Source: a virus
Strand: one strand, 5' to 3'
DNA length: 64,000 nt
IMG/VR virus record: IMGVR_UViG_3300027833_000022
Location: 1-64,000 of that record
The position numbers were made by a program, and so were the translations under genes. This document shows, piece by piece, positions 11,033 to 18,506 of the stretch. Numbering within the stretch: position 1 is the stretch's first letter; each line of letters begins with the position of its first letter. The notes below the pieces were generated by a model. The model did not search any database and was not told the origin of the DNA. It worked only from the letters and a program-made list of their open reading frames with translations.

Positions 11033-12119
11033 TGACCATCTCCTCAATCACTGAATCATCTCCAGCAGAATCTAGAATTGCTTCGGGTTGTTGTTCCCAC
11101 TCGCGCATCATGATATCTAGACAATCATCAGTATTCTTAGACCATGCTTTACGGAATTTCTTAATGATTTCACCAGTTACGGGACTAATATACTCAAGGC
11201 TATTACCTGACTTTTTCAATGCGCCCTTCGCTTCAAAGAATTCAGTTAATCCACTGTAAGGACTCATACCAGTATCATATGGAATTTCTACTTGTACACT
11301 CTCAAATGGTTTAGCATAACGTGTCTTCATGATCTTACACGCTGCACGAATGCCATTTACAGTAGTCGTCTTATTACCATCTTCATCAACTTTTAACTTT
11401 AGTTTACGCATTGCGATTACGATTGAACTTGCGTAAATGAATCCTTGACCACCAGAGATTTTATCATCGGGATCGAACATATCTTGCGATGCATAAGTGT
11501 GATTCGTAGCAAGTAAACCTACGTTGTATTCACCTAACATATTCACAGTGTTACGAACAAGTGAAGTAAGTGCTTTAGGTTTACGACCCAAGTCGCCTTT
11601 CATATCTCCTGCTTCAAACTGCTTAACGTCAGTGGGTGTTAACAACATACCTAGACTGTCTACTACAAATAAGATTTTAGGACGATCTTCTGGCTCTTTA
11701 TCACCATGCTCAGTCTTGTAATCTTTCATCAAGTCAGAGATAATTTTCGCAACATCATCAATCATTGCTACGTTCAACTTCATCAATTTATCTTCACTCG
11801 TATCTACACCTAGTGCATGTAACCATGCTTCGTCTAGTGCATTTTCCGAGTCGATTAGAACAACATAAATATCTTGCTCTTGTGCATGACGAATTATGTT
11901 TCCCGAAGCAATATATGATTTCCCTGCTCCAGATTCGCCTGCTAATACTGTTACTTTACCTAGTGGAATACCTTTTTCAAAGTCTCCGCTAATAAGTTTG
12001 TTTAATGTAAAATTACCTGTTGAAATCCAAGTATCAGGATCGTTAAATCCAGTGCTTAGACCAGGAACCGCCTTAGTAATACTACGACGGAACTTAGACA
12101 CATCAAATGGTCGTGCCAT
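11022..12119 (-). CDS. uvsX: UvsX, RecA-like recombinase
   Basis: A 365-aa strand-exchange ATPase used for phage recombination-dependent replication and repair. Walker A is GESGAGKS at residues 61-68. Walker B is the hydrophobic strand ending in VVDSLGML, near residue 150, preceded by a charged loop. The segment 'LLATNHTYASQDMFDPDDKISGG' (about 205-227) matches the L1/L2 DNA-binding loop region of the RecA/UvsX core. The length is close to T4 UvsX (391 aa). The C-terminus is acidic (DDSVIEEMVNES). It lies downstream of gene 32 and is separated from it by a hairpin (12138-12158) that may lower its expression relative to gp32. An AAGGAG site precedes the ATG. Confidence 0.95.
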   Translation of the reverse strand: MARPFDVSKFRRSITKAVPGLSTGFNDPDTWISTGNFTLNKLISGDFEKGIPLGKVTVLAGESGAGKSYIASGNIIRHAQEQDIYVVLIDSENALDEAWLHALGVDTSEDKLMKLNVAMIDDVAKIISDLMKDYKTEHGDKEPEDRPKILFVVDSLGMLLTPTDVKQFEAGDMKGDLGRKPKALTSLVRNTVNMLGEYNVGLLATNHTYASQDMFDPDDKISGGQGFIYASSIVIAMRKLKLKVDEDGNKTTTVNGIRAACKIMKTRYAKPFESVQVEIPYDTGMSPYSGLTEFFEAKGALKKSGNSLEYISPVTGEIIKKFRKAWSKNTDDCLDIMMREWEQQPEAILDSAGDDSVIEEMVNES

Positions 12120-12137
12120 ATTATTCTCCTTGAAAAT

Positions 12138-12158
12138 GGGAGCAAAGAACTTGCTCCC
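12138..12158 (-). promoter_or_regulatory. Attenuator-like hairpin between gene 32 and uvsX
   Basis: A perfect 8-bp stem (GGGAGCAA/TTGCTCCC) with a 5-nt loop lies in the 49-nt gap between the gp32 stop and the uvsX start. Only a weak T-rich stretch (ATTTTC) follows on the minus strand, so partial termination or an RNA-processing stop is more likely than full termination. This would favour gp32 over UvsX. Confidence 0.5.
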
Positions 12159-12168
12159 TATTGGTTAC

Positions 12169-13173
12169 TTATGCTTCTGCTTTACGATTGCGAATTGCTG
12201 CAAGAATATCTTGCGCAGTAGGTTTTGCGTCTTCTGATCCTGTTGTCGGTGCTGCTGCTACAGGTGCTGCTGCTACAGGAACAGGATCTGCTTTAAAAGG
12301 GACATCGTCTGACGTAATCTCCTTTTCAGCAACAGGCGCTGATTGAACTACAGATGCCATTGGTTTTGATGGTGCATCAACACCCCATGGGCGGTAGTAA
12401 TTACCCCACTTCTCATTATCGTATAACTGACCATCGACAGATGCTTCAAACATCTCGACCATCGCATCTAAATGCGCTTGATCAGGCTTCTTAGGTAGGA
12501 AGTCAGATAGATTAAATAATCCATTTGTTTCGATTGCGTCTAGTTCATCTTGATTTAAACTACGCTCACGACGAGCCCAGTTAGAAGTACTATAGTCTGC
12601 CCACTTACCATTCTGACCTTTGACTACTCTGAAATCTGTACCTTCGTTATAATCGGTGGGTAAAGATGTGAAATCAACGTCCATTAACGCTGCACTGATT
12701 ACCTTAAAGATTTGAGGTGAAATCATGAAACGACGAATTGGGTTAGTAGGTGCTTCTTCTACTAGATCACTTTCAGTGACAAAGCCTTGAAATAAGTAAG
12801 ACTTTTTCTTCCAATATTTACGAGCAACGTCTTCTAATGAAGGATCTTTGAACCATTGACGCAGTTCTGCGTGAATAGGACATGTGGTAGTTTCATCATC
12901 ATACATTTCAATACAAGGTACTTGAATGGTAACAGGTCTTGATTCGTCACCACCTTTTACGCCTGCGAATTCTAAACGAATCATTTCGCGCTTCAACCAA
13001 AAGAATGGGTTGTTTGTATCGCCGTCAGGTAAAAATCGTAGTGATGCTGATGTGTTGTCTGGAATACTCCAGTGAGGGAAGACAGTATTGTCTGATTTGG
13101 TATTTGATTTCGTTCCAGATGAACGAGTTTCTTGTTCAAGCAATTTTGCTCGGATTTCTGCTAAAGATGCCAT
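12169..13173 (-). CDS. 32: gp32 single-stranded DNA-binding protein
   Basis: A 334-aa single-strand DNA-binding protein that coats replication and recombination intermediates. The N-terminus (residues 1-20) is the basic cooperativity region. The OB-fold core covers about residues 30-260, and Cys87, Cys98 and His101 (C-P-I-H) sit where T4 gp32 has its zinc ligands. The segment 'EFAGVKGGDESRPVTIQVP' is typical of the marine T4-like gp32 family. After residue 270 comes a Pro/Ala linker (PVAAAPVAAAP) and a short terminal helix. T4 gp32 instead ends in a long acidic domain, so partner binding may differ. Upstream lie a consensus promoter and an exact tandem repeat, consistent with high demand. Confidence 0.93.
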   Translation of the reverse strand: MASLAEIRAKLLEQETRSSGTKSNTKSDNTVFPHWSIPDNTSASLRFLPDGDTNNPFFWLKREMIRLEFAGVKGGDESRPVTIQVPCIEMYDDETTTCPIHAELRQWFKDPSLEDVARKYWKKKSYLFQGFVTESDLVEEAPTNPIRRFMISPQIFKVISAALMDVDFTSLPTDYNEGTDFRVVKGQNGKWADYSTSNWARRERSLNQDELDAIETNGLFNLSDFLPKKPDQAHLDAMVEMFEASVDGQLYDNEKWGNYYRPWGVDAPSKPMASVVQSAPVAEKEITSDDVPFKADPVPVAAAPVAAAPTTGSEDAKPTAQDILAAIRNRKAEA

Positions 13174-13268
13174 TATTTAATTCTCCTAATGCCTTAGTTT
13201 TGTTTTAGGTATTAAATGGATTATTCCACTAATACAAGTTTGCCTTTGTTTTCTTACTTAGCCTATAC

Positions 13269-13297
13269 AGTATACTTCTTTTCATGCCTACTGTCAA
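13269..13297 (-). promoter_or_regulatory. Sigma70-type promoter for gene 32
   Basis: On the minus strand, TTGACA (13297-13292), a 17-nt spacer and TATACT (13274-13269). The expected start is near 13262, giving a leader of about 90 nt to the gp32 ATG at 13173. This is a near-perfect host-type promoter. Confidence 0.85.
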
Positions 13298-13331
13298 GCA
13301 CTTTTTCGTTTTAATTTGATTTAATATTTAG

Positions 13332-13429
13332 TGAAGATATTACGTTGTTAATGCAGGCTCTCAACTGGCGCTGCTTCTTTTATTGAAGATATTACGTTGT
13401 TAATGCAGGCTCTCAACTGGCGCTGCTTC
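13332..13429 (-). repeat. Exact 46-bp tandem direct repeat upstream of gene 32
   Basis: Two identical 46-bp copies, 13332-13377 and 13384-13429, have a 52-bp period and a 6-nt A/T linker. They lie between the small membrane-protein gene and the gene 32 promoter. On the minus strand each copy carries TTGAGA, a 16-nt spacer and TAATAT (13364-13337 and 13416-13389), a possible weaker promoter. The 46/46 identity means either recent duplication or selection on a binding site. A protein operator or origin element is an alternative. Confidence 0.9.
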
Positions 13430-13437
13430 ATTTATAT

Positions 13438-13599
13438 TTATTCTTCTTTGATAATAGACCAGATGCCATATACAAGGGCAATCCATGCTGCTACGTTTAG
13501 CAAAGGAGCTGCTAATAGAATTGCTAGTGCAGTACCAATTAATACTGCACCATCTAATGATGTACGTTCTGTTAAGCGACCTTTCATCCAATTAATCAT
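13438..13599 (-). CDS. Small single-pass membrane protein
   Basis: A 53-aa protein starting at 13599 (MINWMKGRLTERTS), chosen because GGTGGG lies 6 nt upstream and the start falls 2 nt past the preceding stop; the longer frame from 13641 has no such site. The basic N-terminus (KGRLTER) is followed by two hydrophobic stretches, about residues 16-31 and 32-48, which could be one long or two short membrane helices, then a charged KEE end. Small proteins with this 'LTERTSxDGAVL' start recur in marine T4-like phages as I recall. Function is unknown. An inner-membrane location in the infected cell is inferred from hydropathy. Confidence 0.8.
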   Translation of the reverse strand: MINWMKGRLTERTSLDGAVLIGTALAILLAAPLLNVAAWIALVYGIWSIIKEE

Positions 13600-13600
13600 A

Positions 13601-14872
13601 TTATCCCACCATCTTACGTAAATTAGTAACTGCTTCACCATCCATTGAAGGTGATTCTTGAGTTACTTCTGGTACTACTTCTTCTGTTACTTTATCAAGT
13701 AACTGATCAAGTGCTGTGCGGAATGTCTTATTCATTTTATGAACATCTACGCTCAACATATCAAGTAAATTTGACAATTCAAATTGTTTTACTTGAATAG
13801 CCTTCATACCGATGTATGATGCCTTGTGACCCAGTGCAGAGATGTCACCACCTTCGCCTGAGAAATCAGTCATTGCGTTTTCAGGATGCTCTGGATCAGT
13901 TGAATCAACAGGAATCTTAATACCAGATTTAACAATGTTGATCAATTTTTCTAAGTTTTCAATTGCGCTCACGGTTTTCGCCTCTTTCAATTTAGTTTCA
14001 GATACTACACGATTTACTGTAGCGAGTGCTTGTTGCATACTCTCAGTAGATAATGCATTATACTTGAATTTCTCAGAGATGTCAAGGGTTTCTTCAATTA
14101 AATCTTCATTTACTTCAACTTTAAAATTATCGTAACCACGCTTGGTAGACAAACGCTTAACTGACTCTTTTAGTTGAGCAATCTTTGATTTAATAGTCTC
14201 TACGATTTCTTGATTGTCTTCGTTAACTAATTTGTTTTGCTTTGTATATTTTGTGAACTTGTTTAAATCTGAAATCTCTTCACACATTGCCAAAATTGCT
14301 TGTCCCTTAACATCATAAGGATTTCCATGCTCATTAACGTGCATAGTCATTGCTCTAGCGCCTGCCATGTACTTATGTGGGAATGCAAACTTTTCACCCG
14401 ATGCATTTTCAATAAACAAACTATGAATATTTCTACTACGAGAACCACGCATTTCTTCATTAACACTTTTGTTGTGCTTTATGATAAGCGTTGCTTCTGG
14501 CAATTTAATATAACTTGTCTTTGTTGAACCGCCCGCCTTTGTGAACCCTTCTGTCACTTGTGCATCTGTTTTTGGTTGGATTTGTTTGTCAAATTTTCTC
14601 ATTGTGAATTCACCTAATTTTCCATGTGCAATTGCTTTGATTGCATCTAAAATATCTTTATTTCTCTGTATGTCGTAACTTTCCCCGATCTTAACAATCA
14701 CTTCAAAGTTGTTATCTTCTTGTTTGATTGTGACAATCAAATTTTGATCAACAGCGTATAGTCGCGTTGCTTCTTCTACATTCAATGTCTCTACACCATC
14801 AATAGTGTATAAACGCATCTTGTAGCCTGCGCCTTTTAGTATGTTAAATAGTTCTGTTGAAATATCATTCAT
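13601..14872 (-). CDS. Unrecognised 423-aa late protein
   Basis: I do not recognise the family. It is a soluble, lysine- and glutamate-rich protein with no signal peptide. The first 110 residues look alpha/beta; the later part (about 190-400) is helical with heptad-like stretches. It ends 'AVTNLRKMVG', similar to the ends of the scaffold gp22 (LKKLAGIS) and the 510-aa protein at 16974-18506 (ILLRNAGL), which may mark virion or prohead association. It has a late promoter (14901-14908) directly upstream and lies next to terminase gp17, so a late structural or packaging role is likely. AAGGAA precedes the ATG. Confidence 0.8.
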   Translation of the reverse strand: MNDISTELFNILKGAGYKMRLYTIDGVETLNVEEATRLYAVDQNLIVTIKQEDNNFEVIVKIGESYDIQRNKDILDAIKAIAHGKLGEFTMRKFDKQIQPKTDAQVTEGFTKAGGSTKTSYIKLPEATLIIKHNKSVNEEMRGSRSRNIHSLFIENASGEKFAFPHKYMAGARAMTMHVNEHGNPYDVKGQAILAMCEEISDLNKFTKYTKQNKLVNEDNQEIVETIKSKIAQLKESVKRLSTKRGYDNFKVEVNEDLIEETLDISEKFKYNALSTESMQQALATVNRVVSETKLKEAKTVSAIENLEKLINIVKSGIKIPVDSTDPEHPENAMTDFSGEGGDISALGHKASYIGMKAIQVKQFELSNLLDMLSVDVHKMNKTFRTALDQLLDKVTEEVVPEVTQESPSMDGEAVTNLRKMVG

Positions 14873-14900
14873 CGGGGTAATTCCTTTTTAATTATATATG

Positions 14901-14908
14901 TATTTATC
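14901..14908 (-). promoter_or_regulatory. T4-type late promoter (GATAAATA)
   Basis: GATAAATA on the minus strand, 29 nt upstream of the 423-aa late protein start and inside the 44-nt gap after gp17. Confidence 0.65.
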
Positions 14909-14916
14909 TTTTTCGT

Positions 14917-16473
14917 CTATAAAAATGACAATGGCATTGGGTCATCGTAGTCATTATCTAACCCTTCTTCCATCAAATACTCATATGCGGTATCTTCATA
15001 ATTGGTTACTTCTTGTGCCATTCTTATGATTAATACGAGCGCCATGACTAAATCATCATTTTCACCTTCTTTTGCACCATAACTATTGCCACGAGAAATA
15101 AATACCTTCAGTTCACGTAATAGATTCTTACTTGCTATTTCTAACTTATCAGTCTCTACCCAATGCTTTAATTTAGCACATGCTGCTATCTTTGATTTAT
15201 GTGTAGTAGTAAATCCTTTACGATATGCCTTTGTATTACCATGCTTCTTACGTTCACTCAAGAATGTCCCTGGGAAGTATTCTTCGCCTATCTCCTCAAC
15301 GCATACCAATCCTGCTTCGCCCATTGAATTGTTTTCTAGACTATAATATATTTCAGATTGTTGCTTTGTCTCATCATCTATGTATATTGCTATCTTTTGT
15401 AATATTCTTACTTGCTGTTGTATAGTCGTTTTATTATGTTGCCATTCAGCGACTTGGTTCATGCCAGGCAATTCGTACACTTGTATCGCTGCATTATCTC
15501 CACCAGTTCCTAAACTAGGATCTAATGCAATAAGATATAAATTACCTGTTTTCAACGGCTTATACCAACGCACTTGTCCTTGCATTGCCCATGCTTCTTT
15601 TGCTTCCATCATGGCTAATTTCAAACTACTCACCAATGTCTCATCGAATGCAATAAATTCATTTTTATGTTCACGTCTGAATTTTTCTTCACCAATCTTA
15701 CCTTGTTCTATTCTTGCCCACTCTTCATCTCTGTCTGGATGTCTATTCCATATTGCATCATAAGAGGCAAAACTATTAATACCTAAATCAGTTTCGTTAC
15801 CATACTCATCTGTCTTCTTTTGTGAATCTCTCCAAATCTGAGCAAACTGATCATCGTCTTGGTTTGGTGTAGATGTTATAATACATTTACCACCAGTTGC
15901 TAATGTAGGCGATAATGCAGTCCAAAAATCTCTTGCAATGTTTGGACGTACAAATGCAAACTCGTCCAAGTATGCTAGTGATATAGACATACCACGTCCA
16001 GTGTTATCAGTGGTAGCTTGTGCAATAATACGACTACCATTATCAAATTCTAATGAACCTTTGTTATATGATGTTGCGCCCGCTCTCAAGTAATCAGGTA
16101 ATGTCTCATATGCAAATCGAATACGCTGCATAATCTCTTGTGCACCACTATATTTGTGGGCTGCAATCAATATTGTCTGATCTGGCACGAACATAGCATA
16201 CCATAATAGATAGCCAGCAGCGCATGTTGATTTTCCCATTTGTCGAGAAATCAATGCTACCGAGTTTCTATAATTATGATATACATCAACTAATTCTTCT
16301 TGAAAGTCAAATAATTCAAACTTCATTCTACCCTTAGTCGGATGTTGAATCCAACAATGAGTTCTCATGAAATATTTTGGGTCGTTAGCACATTTTGCTA
16401 ACTCTATTAGTTGATCTGGTGTATAATTTTCTTGTTGGTGAGGAGTTTTTACTAACTTCGTATCTGCTGACAT
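14917..16473 (-). CDS. 17: Terminase large subunit gp17
   Basis: A 518-aa packaging motor ATPase and nuclease that drives DNA into the prohead through the portal. The ATPase domain has Walker A SRQMGKST at residues 76-83 and Walker B with catalytic Glu in YLDEF at 168-172. Motif III-like TSTPN follows at about 200-204. The RNase H-like nuclease domain shows 'LIALDPSLGTGGD', with Asp318 as the first metal ligand, and a late acidic motif 'EGENDDLVMAL' near 481-491. The length is typical of marine T4-like gp17 (T4: 610). The small subunit gp16 lies about 2.6 kb upstream rather than adjacent. The start codon lies only 5 nt from a late box, which is odd. Confidence 0.95.
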   Translation of the reverse strand: MSADTKLVKTPHQQENYTPDQLIELAKCANDPKYFMRTHCWIQHPTKGRMKFELFDFQEELVDVYHNYRNSVALISRQMGKSTCAAGYLLWYAMFVPDQTILIAAHKYSGAQEIMQRIRFAYETLPDYLRAGATSYNKGSLEFDNGSRIIAQATTDNTGRGMSISLAYLDEFAFVRPNIARDFWTALSPTLATGGKCIITSTPNQDDDQFAQIWRDSQKKTDEYGNETDLGINSFASYDAIWNRHPDRDEEWARIEQGKIGEEKFRREHKNEFIAFDETLVSSLKLAMMEAKEAWAMQGQVRWYKPLKTGNLYLIALDPSLGTGGDNAAIQVYELPGMNQVAEWQHNKTTIQQQVRILQKIAIYIDDETKQQSEIYYSLENNSMGEAGLVCVEEIGEEYFPGTFLSERKKHGNTKAYRKGFTTTHKSKIAACAKLKHWVETDKLEIASKNLLRELKVFISRGNSYGAKEGENDDLVMALVLIIRMAQEVTNYEDTAYEYLMEEGLDNDYDDPMPLSFL

Positions 16474-16478
16474 GTATG

Positions 16479-16486
16479 TATTTATC
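16479..16486 (-). promoter_or_regulatory. Late-box match abutting the gp17 start
   Basis: GATAAATA on the minus strand ends only 5 nt before the gp17 ATG (16473). A late transcript from it would start at or near the ATG, so either gp17 is leaderless from this promoter or the match is fortuitous. Confidence 0.4.
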
Positions 16487-16529
16487 TCTGTTTGTCAATC
16501 TAACAACTCGTGATAGACAAGGATCTTGT

Positions 16530-16838
16530 CTATTTTGATATGATATTTTTTATTGAAATCTCTAAATTTTCTAAAAAGGCATCAATGTCAATATCATCTG
16601 ATTCAACAACTTCTTCAATCTCTTCTACTGTTTCTGCAACTGGAGGATTTCTTGATAATTTACTGTCATCTACCCATCCTTCTGCATCACTAGTTAGTGA
16701 CTTAATCAATACTTGATCCCAATCATTAGGATTAATACCTACTACTTCATACGATTTATTTTTATATCCAACAATATCACCAACCTGCAAAGGGGTTTCT
16801 AGTAATATAGATTCCATTATCTTTCTCATATCGTTCAT
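16530..16838 (-). CDS. Small protein with capsid-targeting-like N-terminus
   Basis: A 102-aa protein of unrecognised family. The N-terminus MNDMRKIMESILLE resembles the amphipathic capsid-targeting peptide of T4 internal proteins (consensus MKTYQEFIAE), with L-L-E at residues 12-14 as a possible gp21 cleavage site. Residues 17-60 (VGDIVGYKNKSYEVVGI) look like a small beta barrel of SH3 type. The C-terminal half is very acidic and helical. It lies directly upstream of gp17 with 56 nt between. A role as an internal head protein is inferred from the N-terminus; a packaging accessory is possible. GGAACG precedes the ATG. Confidence 0.75.
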   Translation of the reverse strand: MNDMRKIMESILLETPLQVGDIVGYKNKSYEVVGINPNDWDQVLIKSLTSDAEGWVDDSKLSRNPPVAETVEEIEEVVESDDIDIDAFLENLEISIKNIISK

Positions 16839-16857
16839 AATTCGTTCCTTAAATAAT

Positions 16858-16908
16858 TGCCGTTTTTTATATATATAGTAGCGAATTACATATAATGGAT
16901 AACGGCAT
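16858..16908 (-). promoter_or_regulatory. Leader hairpin with a possible 13-codon leader peptide
   Basis: In the 135-nt gap after the 510-aa protein gene, a strong AAGGAG site precedes an ATG at 16908 that opens a 13-codon frame ending at 16867. A 7-bp inverted repeat (16858-16864 TGCCGTT / 16901-16907 AACGGCA) pairs the start region with sequence just past the stop. This is a possible attenuator of the downstream small gene, or a fortuitous pairing. Nothing else is recognisable in this gap. Confidence 0.3.
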
Positions 16909-16973
16909 CCTCTCTCCTTAGATAATAAAAACGGGCAAGCCAGTAATTATAACAGTCCTAAGGTCTAAGTTCT

Positions 16974-18506
16974 TTATAGTCCTGCGTTTCTAAGCAAGAT
17001 TGCCAATTCTTTAGATTCTTCCAATGATTCTTCTATCGTAGGCTCTTTCTTATCACCATCGTATTCTGGCTCATCGTCCATTGTAGGCTCTTTCTTAGCT
17101 AACATATCTTCAAAAGCGGCTTTCTGTGCTGCGCTCTGTGCTTCAGCAAGTTCGGTTCCTGTATTAACTCCAGTGTCGTCGCAATAGTCACAACCTTCTC
17201 CTTCGCACTTAGAACATGGATCATCTGACATTGAAGCAGATTCTTTAACGTCTTTATCTTTTTTAAGATCGTCCTTGCCTTTGCCGTCTACTGCATAGTC
17301 TGGGACCATTTTTCCATCTGGACCTTTGACCATAGTCTTTTTCTTAGATTCTTCATATAATGCTTTCATGGTGTCTACTGTATGCTCAGTTACGCTAACT
17401 TTTAGATCCTGTGCGCCCATATAACTCTTCAATGACAAGTTTACTGGTTGTGCAAACTCATAAGGATCGCCATGCGATGTAGGTTCAGTTTCACTTGCAT
17501 CTGCTGGTGAATTAGCCCATTCGTTAATCTTACGTTCTATTGCTTCTTCAGATAGACCTGCATTATGTAACATACTTACTAATTGAGTAGTATCCATTGT
17601 TGGAGACTCCTCTAATGTAGATGATTCTGTTACCCAGTTTTCACCCATTTCATCATCACAATCATGCTTGCAATCTGTAGTAGGCTTGTGTATTTCATCA
17701 CCACAATCTTTACATACTTTCTTTATAGATGCTTCGTATAAGTCGTCAGCATTTTCTTGGTCGTACTTCTTAATAAAGTCTTCTTTAGACATTGTTTCCG
17801 AATCATCAATCATTGCTGCTTTAACTTTACCTTCGTTCATTGAATTCGTCATATTATTTGTATCCTTTTCTTCTGAACGCACTTCTTCGCCTTCTGCGAC
17901 TGCGTCTATAAATGTTACTGGTGTTAATACTGTGCCACCTGTTTTATGATCAAGACGCAATGCCATGTATGTGTCATCTATTTTTGTCTTATAATCACGA
18001 TGTATTTTAGCATAATCTGCTTTGGTCATTTCTATCTGACCTTCGTCATTAACTTTTGCCATTGGTCCCATTGCTTCTTCAACGTCAGTTTTACCATATG
18101 TTTCACAAGGATCTTTTCCACAACCACAATTTTTCTTTTCTTCTTCAACTGCTTCTGTTTGCATTGCGTTTACAAATGCATCAGTATAATCACCCCAATT
18201 TTCACCATCTTCATGTACAAAATTCATACCATCGCCAGTAACACTGACAATTTTGAATTCACCTTCATGTACCGAACCGAATGCTTCTATTTTAATATCG
18301 ACTTGAATATCATTAACATCGATATCATAGTCTTCTGATCCAACTGATGAACCAAATCCATTTGCTACCGCAGTAAATTCTTCACTATCGCTTGTACGTT
18401 GAATATTATCTAATGTAACATTTCCGTCTACTATGACATTCGTTACTTCCATTTCGTTCATTATAGGATTGATTGATTCTAGTAACGTTCTCATTGACTT
18501 ATGCAT
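16974..18506 (-). CDS. 510-aa Cys-cluster protein with capsid-targeting-like N-terminus
   Basis: Family unrecognised. The N-terminus MHKSMRTLLESINPIMNE has the form of a capsid-targeting peptide with L-L-E. Most of the protein is acidic and low in complexity. It holds three cysteine clusters: NCGCGKDPC (about residues 126-134), CKDCGDE plus CKHDC (about 265-285) and CSKCEGEGCDYC (about 432-443), the last resembling half of a DnaJ-type zinc finger. A motif (L)xxLLxNAGL occurs at about 310 and again at the C-terminus (LAILLRNAGL). The ATG at 18506 overlaps the upstream stop by 8 nt, with AGGAGAAG upstream. A zinc-binding internal head or core protein is the best inference. Confidence 0.75.
   Translation of the reverse strand: MHKSMRTLLESINPIMNEMEVTNVIVDGNVTLDNIQRTSDSEEFTAVANGFGSSVGSEDYDIDVNDIQVDIKIEAFGSVHEGEFKIVSVTGDGMNFVHEDGENWGDYTDAFVNAMQTEAVEEEKKNCGCGKDPCETYGKTDVEEAMGPMAKVNDEGQIEMTKADYAKIHRDYKTKIDDTYMALRLDHKTGGTVLTPVTFIDAVAEGEEVRSEEKDTNNMTNSMNEGKVKAAMIDDSETMSKEDFIKKYDQENADDLYEASIKKVCKDCGDEIHKPTTDCKHDCDDEMGENWVTESSTLEESPTMDTTQLVSMLHNAGLSEEAIERKINEWANSPADASETEPTSHGDPYEFAQPVNLSLKSYMGAQDLKVSVTEHTVDTMKALYEESKKKTMVKGPDGKMVPDYAVDGKGKDDLKKDKDVKESASMSDDPCSKCEGEGCDYCDDTGVNTGTELAEAQSAAQKAAFEDMLAKKEPTMDDEPEYDGDKKEPTIEESLEESKELAILLRNAGL

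Noticed and set aside
12939-13208. Plus-strand frame opposite the gp32 N-terminus
   Set aside because: Overlaps a certain gene and its leader on the other strand; no promoter or ribosome site.
13332-13429. CRISPR-like repeat pair
   Set aside because: Only two copies with a 6-nt spacer; a tandem duplication, not an array.
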